From the NCBI GenBank assembly GCA_023393575.1, contig JAEWKX010000259.1, forward strand, positions 1 to 16,860: 16,860 bases of DNA, read 5' to 3'. The stretch's first letter is position 1; each line of letters starts with the position of its first letter. A program made the position numbers and the translations under genes. A model generated the notes under the pieces. That model was not told the origin of the DNA, searched no databases, and saw only the letters and a list, made by a program, of their open reading frames with translations. This document shows positions 8,738 through 15,247 of the stretch, piece after piece. This DNA is from Pseudomonadota bacterium (GTDB lineage Bacteria; Pseudomonadota; Alphaproteobacteria; Rhizobiales; Rhizobiaceae).

Positions 8738-9007
8738 ATGGAGTTCGAGTTCGATCCCGCAAAGAGCGCCATCAACAAGGAGAGGCACGGGATCGATTTC
8801 GTCGAGGCCCAGGTCTTGTGGTATGATGATATTCGGATCGATGCGGACGCGGGCCATGTTTCCGAACCGAGGCGTATCACCGTAGGGCGGATAGGCTTCA
8901 AGCTCTGGACAGGCGTCTACACGCTGCGGGGTGACGTCGTCCGGATTATCTCGGTCCGGCGCGCGCGGATAGACGAAAGGTTTCGTTATGAGCAGAATCA
9001 CCGCTGA
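8738..9007 (+). CDS. brnT: BrnT-family ribonuclease toxin
   Basis: This 89-residue protein belongs to the BrnT (DUF497) family of type II toxins, which have a RelE-like fold and cleave RNA to arrest growth. The family start is clear: FEFDPAKSAINKERHGIDFVEAQ, residues 3-25. It is followed by the WYDDIRIDAD segment, the strand pattern RITVGRIGFKLWTGVYTLRGDVVRIISVRRA and the C-terminal ARIDERFRYE, where family members carry conserved Arg and Glu residues. The toxin gene comes first, as usual for brnTA, and its last 20 bases overlap the antitoxin gene. The ribosome site in front of it (GGG just before ATG) is poor, whereas the antitoxin has a good one. That bias would favour antitoxin excess. It appears intact. 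Confidence 0.9.
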   Translation: MEFEFDPAKSAINKERHGIDFVEAQVLWYDDIRIDADAGHVSEPRRITVGRIGFKLWTGVYTLRGDVVRIISVRRARIDERFRYEQNHR

Positions 9008-9236
9008 GGAATTCGATCGCAAGTTCGATGATGGCGAGGATATCAGCGAGTATATCGACTGGGGCAAGGCAAGACGGCCCAATCTCGAGCGGGTATCGAT
9101 GACGGCTGAACTCACCCGTGGTGCGATACTTCAACTGGACGCCAAAGCCAAGGAGCTCGGGGTCTCCCGCGATGCCCTTCTGGAGGCCTTGATCCGGGAG
9201 AAACTGGGCGATTCTTCCGTCGCTGCTGCCGAATAA
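8988..9236 (+). CDS. brnA: BrnA-family antitoxin
   Basis: This 82-residue protein is the antitoxin partner of BrnT. The N-terminal part (FDRKFDDGEDISEYIDWGKARRPN, residues 9-32) has the FDxxFDDGEDIS pattern typical of BrnA. The C-terminal part (RVSMTAELTRGAILQLDAKAKELGVSRDALLEALIREKL) reads as a ribbon-helix-helix DNA-binding fold, used by BrnA-type antitoxins to repress their own promoter. It starts inside the end of brnT, and AAAGG at 8976-8980 gives a seven-base spacer to the ATG, so translation of the two is coupled. In the usual BrnTA complex the antitoxin neutralises the toxin and the complex binds the operon promoter. That promoter would lie in the 37 bases before brnT, where I see no convincing consensus. 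Confidence 0.87.
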   Translation: MSRITAEEFDRKFDDGEDISEYIDWGKARRPNLERVSMTAELTRGAILQLDAKAKELGVSRDALLEALIREKLGDSSVAAAE

Positions 9237-9241
9237 CAGGC

Positions 9242-9270
9242 TTGCACCTGAGCGCATCAAAGGTTATCAC
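9242..9270 (+). promoter_or_regulatory. leuAp: Possible promoter for the leu leader and leuA
   Basis: A weak sigma-70-like pair, TTGCAC at 9242-9247 and TATCAC at 9265-9270 with a 17-base spacer, lies just after brnA. It would start transcription near 9277, directly ahead of the leucine-rich leader ORF. Matches to consensus are 3/6 and 4/6, so this is suggestive only. Confidence 0.3.
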
Positions 9271-9298
9271 TCTCGCCATGACCATGACAGGCGCGATC

Positions 9299-9403
9299 AT
9301 GTCCGACCGTTCGACCGCCCGCTGCACCGCAGCCGGGGCGACGGTTTTCGCGCCTCTCTCGCTTCTTAGCCTCGACCTTACGCGCGGTTGCCGGGTCCGT
9401 TGA
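9299..9403 (+). CDS. leuL: Leucine-rich leader peptide of leuA (attenuator control peptide)
   Basis: This is a 34-codon ORF upstream of leuA. Its codons 20-27 read Leu-Ser-Leu-Leu-Ser-Leu-Asp-Leu (9356-9379), five leucines in eight codons. Three of the five are CTT, a codon little used in the surrounding GC-rich genes. It ends at TGA 9401-9403. The ATG at 9299 was chosen because ACAGG at 9287-9291 gives a seven-base spacer. In-frame ATGs at 9278 and 9284 would give longer versions but have poorer ribosome sites. Competing hairpins follow immediately. A short peptide rich in the pathway's end product, placed before leuA, is the hallmark of ribosome-mediated attenuation, and leucine attenuators have been predicted upstream of leuA in alphaproteobacteria. 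A ribosome stalled at the Leu codons for lack of charged leucyl-tRNA would favour the readthrough structure. The function is inferred from position and codon content. Confidence 0.68.
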   Translation: MSDRSTARCTAAGATVFAPLSLLSLDLTRGCRVR

Positions 9404-9450
9404 GGAGCGCCCGGCGGCCGAAAAGCCAATGCCGGCGCAAGAGCTCCTCT
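9385..9450 (+). promoter_or_regulatory. Attenuator hairpins between leu leader and leuA
   Basis: Two mutually exclusive structures can be drawn by eye. Structure one pairs 9385-9395 with 9410-9420 (11 base pairs, two of them G-U, 14-base loop) and would serve as the antiterminator. Structure two pairs 9402-9408 with 9443-9449 (seven perfect pairs), continues inward with 9409-9415 against 9431-9436 (one bulged C), and can close with 9416-9418 against 9425-9427. It would serve as the terminator-like hairpin. They share bases 9402-9420, so only one can form. The leader stop codon lies in the loop of structure one, as expected for attenuation. A clear T-run after the second hairpin is missing (the sequence continues TCACAATCATT), so it may work by another route or be a weak terminator. 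Confidence 0.52.
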
Positions 9451-9546
9451 CACAATCATTCAAGACGGATTTAGATGAAGACCCGCCAGGGTCCGCACCA
9501 GCGACGGCAGATGCCGGCGGTGCGTGAGCGAGAAGAGACGACGACA

Positions 9547-11265
9547 ATGGATGCGAAGACCCCCATTTCAGCCAAGGGCATGCCGGACGCGGCGGTGAAG
9601 TACCGGCCCTATCCGCATATCGACATCCCGGACCGCACCTGGCCGTCGAAGGTGATCGACAAGGCGCCGATCTGGTGTTCCGTCGACCTGCGCGACGGCA
9701 ATCAGTCGCTGGTCAACCCGATGGGCCACGACCGCAAGGCGCGCATGTTCAAGCTCCTGCTCGACATGGGCTTCAAGGAGATCGAGATCGGCTTTCCCTC
9801 CGCCTCGCAGACGGATTTCGACTTCGCCCGCTGGTGCGTGGAGGAGGGCGGTGTCCCGCAGGACGTGTCGCTGCAGGTGCTGGTGCAGTGCCGGCCGGAG
9901 CTAATCACCCGGACCTTCGAGGCACTGGAGGGTGCACACCGGCCGATCATCCACTTCTACAACTCGACCTCCGAGCTGCAGCGACGCGTGGTGTTCGGCA
10001 AGGATGTCCACGGCATCAAGCAGATCGCGGTGGATGCAGCCAAGATGATCACCGACATGGCGGCGAAGGCTGGCGGCGGCTACCGCTTCGAATATTCGCC
10101 CGAGAGCTTCACCGGCACCGAGCTGGAAGTGGCGCTGGAGATCTGCAATGCGGTGATCGCCGAGGTGAAGCCGACGCCCGAGAACAAGCTGATCCTCAAC
10201 CTGCCGTCGACGGTCGAGATGGCGACGCCGAACATCTATGCCGACCAGATCGAATGGATGTGCCGCAATATCGACAACCGCGAAAACATCATCATCTCGC
10301 TGCATCCCCATAACGACCGCGGCACCGGCATCGCCGCGACCGAACTGGGGCTGATGGCCGGCGCGGACCGCGTCGAGGGAACGCTGTTCGGCAATGGCGA
10401 GCGCACCGGCAATGTCGATGTCGTGACGCTGGCGCTGAACATGTACACGCAAGGCGTCGATCCTGAGCTGGACTGCACCGATATCGAGCGCATCAAGGCC
10501 GTCTACGAATATTCCAACGAGATGGTCATTCCGGAACGTCATCCTTATGTCGGCGAACTGGTCTACACGGCGTTTTCGGGCTCGCACCAGGATGCCATCA
10601 ACAAGGGGATGAAGGCGATCCGCAAGGCGAATTCGCCGGTCTGGGAAGTGCCCTACCTGCCGATCGACCCGCAGGACGTCGGCCGCTCCTACGAGGCGAT
10701 CATCCGCATCAACTCGCAATCGGGCAAGGGCGGCATCGCCTATATCCTGCAGGCGGACTACGGGCTGAACCTGCCGCGCAACCTGCAGGTCGAGTTCCGC
10801 GAGGACATCCAGCGCATTACCGATGAAGAGGGCGTGGAGCTTCCGTCCAGGCGCATCCACGACCGGTTCATCGAGCGCTATGTCGAGCAGCCCGGTGCGC
10901 GGCTGAAGTTTGTCGATCACCACACCTATCCGGCCGGTACCGACCACAAGGGCGTGCGGAGCGTGGCGGCGGAGATCACCGACCGTGGCGAGACGAAGCG
11001 AATCGAGGGCAAGGGCACGGGGCCGATCGATGGCTTTGTCGACGCCTTGTCGGCCTATCTCGGGATGGCGCTGTCGGTGAACGATTATTCCGAGCACTCG
11101 CTGCAGCACGGCTCGAATGCCTCTGCGATCGCCTATGTCGAGGTGGAGCATCCGGGCGGCAAGCTGTTCGGTGCCGGCATCAACAAGAACATCGTCGGCG
11201 CGTCGCTCGAAGCCATCGTCTCGGCCGCCAACCGCGTGCTGGAAGAGCGGGCGGCGAAGGGCTGA
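9547..11265 (+). CDS. leuA: 2-isopropylmalate synthase
   Basis: LeuA condenses acetyl-CoA with 2-oxoisovalerate to make 2-isopropylmalate, the first committed step of leucine synthesis, in the cytoplasm. The 572-residue product is the long form with an N-terminal extension (KYRPYPHIDIPDRTWPSK), a TIM-barrel catalytic domain and a C-terminal leucine-binding regulatory domain from about residue 440. The catalytic motif DLRDGNQSL (residues 47-55) and the metal-binding HPHNDRGTG (His253 and His255) are present, as are GNGERTGN near 282 and the GSNASA motif near the C-terminus. ATG 9547 was chosen because AGAAGAG at 9531-9537 gives a nine-base spacer and the protein then begins like the family. 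An in-frame ATG at 9475 would add 24 atypical residues. A leucine-rich leader lies upstream, and an alpha/beta hydrolase gene follows five bases after the stop. Confidence 0.96.
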   Translation: MDAKTPISAKGMPDAAVKYRPYPHIDIPDRTWPSKVIDKAPIWCSVDLRDGNQSLVNPMGHDRKARMFKLLLDMGFKEIEIGFPSASQTDFDFARWCVEEGGVPQDVSLQVLVQCRPELITRTFEALEGAHRPIIHFYNSTSELQRRVVFGKDVHGIKQIAVDAAKMITDMAAKAGGGYRFEYSPESFTGTELEVALEICNAVIAEVKPTPENKLILNLPSTVEMATPNIYADQIEWMCRNIDNRENIIISLHPHNDRGTGIAATELGLMAGADRVEGTLFGNGERTGNVDVVTLALNMYTQGVDPELDCTDIERIKAVYEYSNEMVIPERHPYVGELVYTAFSGSHQDAINKGMKAIRKANSPVWEVPYLPIDPQDVGRSYEAIIRINSQSGKGGIAYILQADYGLNLPRNLQVEFREDIQRITDEEGVELPSRRIHDRFIERYVEQPGARLKFVDHHTYPAGTDHKGVRSVAAEITDRGETKRIEGKGTGPIDGFVDALSAYLGMALSVNDYSEHSLQHGSNASAIAYVEVEHPGGKLFGAGINKNIVGASLEAIVSAANRVLEERAAKG

Positions 11266-11270
11266 CCGCC

Positions 11271-12113
11271 GTGCTTCATTGCGAGATCCGGGGCAGGGCG
11301 GATGCGGGGACAACTCCGCTGGTCCTGCTCCACGGTTTCGGCGGCAGCGCCGCAAGCTGGCGGCCGCCGGCCGCGATACTGGCGACGGAGCGGATGGTGT
11401 TTGCGTTCGATCTGCCGGGCCATGGCGGATCGCTTTCCGCCGTGGCCGGCGGTGCGGGGTCCATGGCCAAGGCCGTCGCGTCCGACCTCCAGGCGAGGGG
11501 AATCCGGCGTTTCCACCTGGCGGGGCATTCCATGGGCGGCGCCGTGGCAGCGCTTCTCTCCCTGCGGCGGCCGGAGGCAGTGGCGAGCCTGACGCTGCTG
11601 GCACCGGGCGGTTTCGGAACTTCCATCAACGGCGGAGCCCTGCGCCGCTACGCCTTTGCGGGAGATGCCGCGGAGATGGGCGAGGCCCTGCGCTCGATGT
11701 GCGCTCCGGGGCATGAACTCGACGGCCGGCAGGTGCAGGCGGTTCTCGACGCGCGCCGGCTGCCGGGCGCACGCGAAGCACTTGCCTGTATCCTCGATGT
11801 CATCCTGACCGATCAGGAGGGGCGCGTGCAGGGCGTATTGCCGATTGCCGACCTCCGGCGGCTGCCGATGCCCGTGCAGGTTCTTTGGGGTGCCGCGGAT
11901 CCCGTCCTTCCCGCCGGGCAGGCTGAGGGCCTGCCGCCGAACATTGCGGTTCGACGCCTGCAGGGGGCAGGGCACATGCTGGTCGAGGAGCGTCCGGAGG
12001 AGGTTATCCAGGCGCTCCGTGACGCCATGGCTGCGGCAGATCAGATCAGGCCGGCAGCCTTTGCGGCAATCTCGTCGAGAGAGGCGGTCGAAGAGGGGCC
12101 GACCACCACGTAG
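11271..12113 (+). CDS. Alpha/beta hydrolase
   Basis: This 280-residue serine hydrolase has the alpha/beta fold. The oxyanion segment HGFGG is at residues 21-25, the nucleophile elbow GHSMGG places Ser at 87, and the acid Asp210 (VLWGAADPVLP) and His235 (GAGHM) complete the triad. The cap region is about residues 120-190. It most resembles the acetoin-dehydrogenase-associated and general esterase-like hydrolases; no substrate can be assigned. The start is GTG 11271, five bases after the leuA stop, with AAGG at 11257-11260, so it is probably co-transcribed and coupled to leuA. There is no obvious biochemical link to leucine synthesis. The last 73 bases overlap the end of the minus-strand gene that converges on it, and the last 20 or so residues lie beyond the conserved fold. 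Confidence 0.87.
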   Translation: MLHCEIRGRADAGTTPLVLLHGFGGSAASWRPPAAILATERMVFAFDLPGHGGSLSAVAGGAGSMAKAVASDLQARGIRRFHLAGHSMGGAVAALLSLRRPEAVASLTLLAPGGFGTSINGGALRRYAFAGDAAEMGEALRSMCAPGHELDGRQVQAVLDARRLPGAREALACILDVILTDQEGRVQGVLPIADLRRLPMPVQVLWGAADPVLPAGQAEGLPPNIAVRRLQGAGHMLVEERPEEVIQALRDAMAAADQIRPAAFAAISSREAVEEGPTTT

Positions 12114-12658
12114 GTGGCGGTCGCGCTTCTCCAGGAGAGAAGGGCGATATTGTCCCTGATCAGTTCGGAAAAGCCGTTCTCGTTCGGACGGTTCTTGCGG
12201 AACAGCAGGCCGATGACCTCGCCTTCTTCGGAGGTGTAGACCAGGTGTCCGACCGGAAGGCCTCCAGCTACCAGCAGGCGGGCACCCTGGAGCGTCAGTC
12301 CGTTCGCCGACAGATCGGGAACGCGGAAGTTCACGCCGGTATTGGCCAGCAGCCATTCCACGATTGCCGCCGGATCGGAGGGGGGAAGCTCTGCCAGCCG
12401 CGCCCCGGGACGCGAGAAGGTCCGGTAGTGCGCCAATATGTCCTCAAGCCAGTCGTCGGTCGTGTCGGCGATCGCAGGACGGACCGATGCTGCGGGCTGC
12501 AGGCCAAGCATGTAGCCAAAGCCTCCGCCCAGGACAAAGAAGAGAAGACAGGCAGCAGCAACCCGCGACAAGGTCAACCGGATGAAGAGGGCCGGCGCAG
12601 GCGGAACACGGGGTGACCGCGTTTGCCGGATATCCAGTGATGGATGGGAACGGTTCAT
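12041..12658 (-). CDS. Anti-sigma-factor-like membrane protein lacking N-terminal domain
   Basis: This 205-residue protein has a short basic N-terminus, a single membrane segment at about residues 32-52 (AAACLLFFVLGGGFGYMLG) and a periplasmic domain. The periplasmic part (WLLANTGVNFRVPDLSANGLTLQGARLLVAGGLPVGHLVYTSEEGEVIGLLF and the terminal ATYVVVGPSSTASLDEIAAKAA) closely follows the C-terminal half of alphaproteobacterial transmembrane anti-sigma factors. Those proteins usually begin with a cytoplasmic sigma-binding domain of 70-90 residues, often with a His/Cys zinc motif. Here only about 30 residues precede the membrane segment, and no such motif is present. A TAG stop lies in frame 12 bases upstream, so the frame cannot be extended. 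The AAGG before ATG 12658 leaves only a one-base spacer, a poor ribosome site. It is either a truncated relic or a short regulatory form. No sigma-factor gene is adjacent. Its 3' end overlaps the alpha/beta hydrolase gene by 73 bases. Confidence 0.62.
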   Translation of the reverse strand: MNRSHPSLDIRQTRSPRVPPAPALFIRLTLSRVAAACLLFFVLGGGFGYMLGLQPAASVRPAIADTTDDWLEDILAHYRTFSRPGARLAELPPSDPAAIVEWLLANTGVNFRVPDLSANGLTLQGARLLVAGGLPVGHLVYTSEEGEVIGLLFRKNRPNENGFSELIRDNIALLSWRSATATYVVVGPSSTASLDEIAAKAAGLI

Positions 12659-12663
12659 GCCTT

Positions 12664-12710
12664 GGGACTAACTCGGGGACTAACTCGTTTCATGCTGAGG
12701 TGACTAACGT
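12664..12710. repeat. Perfect 12-base tandem repeat plus a third in-register copy of the core
   Basis: The unit GGGACTAACTCG occurs twice in direct tandem at 12664-12675 and 12676-12687. The core GACTAAC returns at 12702-12708, exactly three 12-base units after the first copy, with one unit-length lacking the core between. The cluster lies in the 93-base gap between the two minus-strand genes and just upstream of the anti-sigma-like ORF. On the minus strand the core reads GTTAGTC, and one copy supplies the TAG that closes the frame before that ORF. It could be a regulator-binding array or simple replication slippage. Confidence 0.75.
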
Positions 12711-12751
12711 TCAGATATGAGAGGATTGTGGCGATTCGACAACAGGGGCGC

Positions 12752-13705
12752 CTAAATCATCCGCGCTGCTTCCGGGGTCGACATCGGCGAAATGGCTTCG
12801 CCATAGAAGAGGCGGCGGTTGTCGAGCGCCACGGCGTCGCCGGCTTCCGTCAGGCTGTAGCGATCGCAGACGAGGTTCCATGCGCCCGGCTCCCCCGACA
12901 GGGTGAACAGGTTGTAGGCCGCGCGCGGCTTGTGCCCGTGCGGACCCTGGGAGGCCGAAGCTATGCCGACGACCGGCACCTGCCCATGATGGCTCTTCAG
13001 CCAGTAGATCGTGTTGAGATGGGTGTGACCGTGCAATACCAGATCGGCTCCGCCGGTGGAGATCGCCGCCGCGAAACGTCGTATGCCGATCATGCGCTTG
13101 TGGGAGGCGGCGGCGCCGTGGATGGGCGGATGGTGGATGAGCACGACCCGGAACAGTCCTTCCTCGCCGGCCTTCTTCAGCAGGTTGACGGTCTCGCGGG
13201 CCTGCCGCGGGCTGAAATAGCCGGAGGCGGAGAAGGGAGGAGTTGCGACCGATGTCGAGCAGCCGATGATGGCGACCGGCCCCCTGCGGCGGATGGTCGG
13301 AAATATCTTGGTCTCGTCGTCCCAGCTGCGCGTGCCTTCATCGCCGATGATGAAGGGACGCCACGCCTTGACCGACCGATCATGGGCGCCACGCACATAA
13401 GCGTCGTGGTTTCCCGGCACGACCGTCGTGTTCCAGGGATCGCCGATGGTCTCCAGCCATTCCGCCGCCAGCCTGATTTCGATACCGGTCGCAAGATTGA
13501 CGAGATCGCCGGTGATGACGAGGTGGTCCGGCTCGCGTGTCCCGAGATCGCTCAGCAAAAGGTCGAGCGTGTTGACGAAAAGGTGCTTGCGCCGGTTCCG
13601 GTGCCAGTTCACAAAGCCGGTGATCCGCTTCGAGAACAGTTCACGGAGCGTCAGTTTGGGAAGCGGTCCGAGATGGATGTCGGAAATATGCGCGAACTTG
13701 AACAT
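12752..13705 (-). CDS. Metallophosphoesterase (calcineurin-like)
   Basis: This 317-residue cytoplasmic protein has all the metal-binding motifs of the calcineurin-like phosphoesterase family. They are DIH at residues 9-11, GDLVN from Gly66, GNHD at 98-101, the His pair in LIHHPP at 191-192, and GHTH at 226-229. It would hydrolyse a phosphodiester or phosphomonoester using a two-metal centre. Relatives include CpdA-type cyclic-nucleotide phosphodiesterases, but the natural substrate is not evident. The start MFKFAHISDIH (ATG at 13703-13705) was preferred because the family begins there; an in-frame ATG six codons upstream (13723) is possible. Neither start has a clear ribosome site. It is divergent from the Nudix gene with only about 65 bases between, and the anti-sigma-like gene lies 93 bases downstream on the same strand. 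Confidence 0.88.
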   Translation of the reverse strand: MFKFAHISDIHLGPLPKLTLRELFSKRITGFVNWHRNRRKHLFVNTLDLLLSDLGTREPDHLVITGDLVNLATGIEIRLAAEWLETIGDPWNTTVVPGNHDAYVRGAHDRSVKAWRPFIIGDEGTRSWDDETKIFPTIRRRGPVAIIGCSTSVATPPFSASGYFSPRQARETVNLLKKAGEEGLFRVVLIHHPPIHGAAASHKRMIGIRRFAAAISTGGADLVLHGHTHLNTIYWLKSHHGQVPVVGIASASQGPHGHKPRAAYNLFTLSGEPGAWNLVCDRYSLTEAGDAVALDNRRLFYGEAISPMSTPEAARMI

Positions 13706-13714
13706 GGCGCAGAC

Positions 13715-13741
13715 ATAACGCATGAGCGGCGGTTTCGTTAT
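13715..13741. promoter_or_regulatory. Inverted repeat in the divergent phosphoesterase/Nudix intergenic region
   Basis: ATAACG at 13715-13720 and CGTTAT at 13736-13741 form a 6-base inverted repeat separated by 15 bases. It lies between the two divergent genes and may be an operator, or may be chance. If the phosphoesterase starts at the upstream ATG (13723), one arm lies inside its coding region. Confidence 0.22.
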
Positions 13742-13770
13742 CCCTTTTATCCGTGTGCGGGAAACAGGAC

Positions 13771-14259
13771 ATGACAGGGCCGGGCATTCCGGAGGTCAGC
13801 GGCTTTCGAAGGCGCTTCGCGCTGTGGCTTTTCCACAGGTTCTTCATGCTCAGCCGCGGTATGACGCTCGGCGTGCGGGCCGGCTGCTTCGACAGGGACG
13901 GCCGCATCTTCCTGGTGCGCCACACCTATGTGCCGGGCTGGTATCTTCCGGGGGGCGGTGTGGAGCGGCATGAGACGGCGTCCCAGGCGCTGGAAAAGGA
14001 GTTGCGCGAGGAAGGCAACCTGTTGATGACCGCCGCTCCGGAGCTCTTTCACGTCTACTACAACCGGCTGGCCAGCAAGCGCGACCATGTTCTTCTCTAC
14101 CGGGTCGAAGTGGAGCAGACGGCGCGGCGCGTTCCTGACCAGGAAATCGCCGAAAGCGGCTTCTTTTCCCTGGACGACCTGCCGAAGGACGTTACCTCGG
14201 CCACGCTCAGGCGCATCCGGGAACTGACGGGGCAGGAGCCCGCGTCAGACATGTGGTGA
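13771..14259 (+). CDS. Nudix hydrolase with variant Nudix box
   Basis: This is a 162-residue Nudix-fold pyrophosphohydrolase. The core begins at MTLGVRAGCFDRDGRIFLVRHTYVPGWYLPGGGVE and runs through the Nudix box. Against the canonical GX5EX7REUXEEXGU pattern, the box here reads G-X5-E-X7-K-E-L-R-E-E-G-N-L. The Arg is replaced by Lys and the late Gly by Asn, while the catalytic Glu residues that bind the metal are kept. An N-terminal extension of about 25 residues carries a hydrophobic, aromatic stretch (FALWLFHRFFMLSRG) that could form an amphipathic or membrane-contacting helix. ATG 13771 was chosen as the first ATG; it follows AGGA too closely, and the in-frame GTG at 13753 is an alternative. 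The substrate is not predictable. It converges with the next gene, with a single base between the stops. Confidence 0.85.
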   Translation: MTGPGIPEVSGFRRRFALWLFHRFFMLSRGMTLGVRAGCFDRDGRIFLVRHTYVPGWYLPGGGVERHETASQALEKELREEGNLLMTAAPELFHVYYNRLASKRDHVLLYRVEVEQTARRVPDQEIAESGFFSLDDLPKDVTSATLRRIRELTGQEPASDMW

Positions 14260-14260
14260 G

Positions 14261-15247
14261 TCAGGCGCCGATTCCCGCCCGGCCGTGGGGCGCGTCGAGG
14301 TTCAATGCCGGCCCCGCCGGCACGATACCCGTCGGGTTGATCGTCGTGTGGCTGCGATAATAGTGACCCTTGATGTGATCGAGATGGACGGTCCCGGCCA
14401 CGCCCGGGATCTGGTAAAGGTCGCAAAGATAACCCTGGAGGTTGGGGTAGTCCGCAATGCGGCGGATATTGCACTTGAAGTGCCCGACATAGACGGCATC
14501 GAAACGGACGAGCGTGGTGAAGAGCCGCCAGTCGGCCTCGGTGATCCGGTCGCCGAAGAGGTAGCGGCTGGTTGCCAGCCGCTCTTCCAGCCGGTCGAGC
14601 GTCGAGAACAGGCGGGCGACGTTTTCCTCGTAGGCCTCCTGCGTCGTTGCGAAACCGGCCTTGTAGACCCCGTTGTTGACGGTGTCGTAGACCAGCGTGT
14701 TCAGCGTATCGATCTCTTCCCGCAGATCCTGCGGATAGTAGTCGTCGGTCGAGCCGGTCAGGCCGTCGAAGGCGCTGTTGAACATGCGGATGATCTCCGC
14801 GCTCTCGTTGGAGACGATCGTGTTCCGCTGCCTGTCCCAGAGCACGGGCACGGTGACCCGTCCGGAGTAGCGGGGATCGGCCTTCAGGTAGACCTGATAG
14901 AGGAAGTCCGCATCGAACAGATGATCGCCGGTCGATCCCGCGCCGCGCTTGAACTCCCAGCCGTTCTCCAGCATCACGTAGTCGACCACCGAGACCGGGA
15001 TCAGGTCTTCGAGCTTCTTCAGCCGGCGGAAGATCAGCGTCCGGTGCGCCCAGGGGCAGGCATAGGAGACGTAAAGGTGATAGCGGCCCGCCTCCGCCTT
15101 GAACCCGCCTTCGCCGCCGGGGCCGGCGGAACCGTCCGCGGTGATCCAGTTCCGGAACCGGGATTCGGAACGCTTGAAATGCCCCTTCGTCGCCTTGGTG
15201 TCGTACCAGACGTCCTGCCATTCTCCCTCGACCAGTCTGCCCATCAT
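14261..15247 (-). CDS. yqjG: Glutathionyl-hydroquinone reductase (YqjG/PcpF-like)
   Basis: This 328-residue enzyme belongs to the Xi-class glutathione transferase family, which uses glutathione to reduce glutathionyl-hydroquinones in the cytoplasm. The catalytic Cys64 lies in YVSYACPWAHRT, the family signature (CPWAHR). The thioredoxin-like domain includes VPVLWDRQRNTIVSNESAEIIRMFN, and the all-helical domain carries TQEAYEENVARLFSTLDRLEERL, YLFGDRITEADWRLFTTLVRFDAVYVGHFKCN and the HYYRSHTTINPTGIVPAGP tail. All of these are typical. The frame starts with two ATGs (15245-15247 and 15242-15244) after AGGAG; the second has the better six-base spacing. It may help detoxify quinones or aromatic compounds. 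The benE-like gene elsewhere in the window is a loose thematic match only. Confidence 0.93.
   Translation of the reverse strand: MMGRLVEGEWQDVWYDTKATKGHFKRSESRFRNWITADGSAGPGGEGGFKAEAGRYHLYVSYACPWAHRTLIFRRLKKLEDLIPVSVVDYVMLENGWEFKRGAGSTGDHLFDADFLYQVYLKADPRYSGRVTVPVLWDRQRNTIVSNESAEIIRMFNSAFDGLTGSTDDYYPQDLREEIDTLNTLVYDTVNNGVYKAGFATTQEAYEENVARLFSTLDRLEERLATSRYLFGDRITEADWRLFTTLVRFDAVYVGHFKCNIRRIADYPNLQGYLCDLYQIPGVAGTVHLDHIKGHYYRSHTTINPTGIVPAGPALNLDAPHGRAGIGA

Noticed and set aside
5602..8901. A 1099-codon open frame on the minus strand
   Set aside because: It lies antisense to the clear ABC exporter, benE and brnT genes, and its translation is rich in Arg, His, Gln and Glu with no recognisable domain. 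This is the usual shadow of GC-rich coding DNA.
9475..9546. An upstream in-frame start that would lengthen LeuA by 24 residues
   Set aside because: The added residues are basic and atypical, there is no good ribosome site before 9475, and ATG 9547 has one at the right distance.
9901..11604. A 567-codon minus-strand open frame opposite leuA and the hydrolase
   Set aside because: It is antisense to strongly supported enzymes with intact motifs, and its translation resembles no family.
12728..13774. A 348-codon plus-strand open frame opposite the metallophosphoesterase
   Set aside because: The minus strand carries every metal-binding motif of the phosphoesterase family; the plus-strand translation is biased in composition and lacks motifs.
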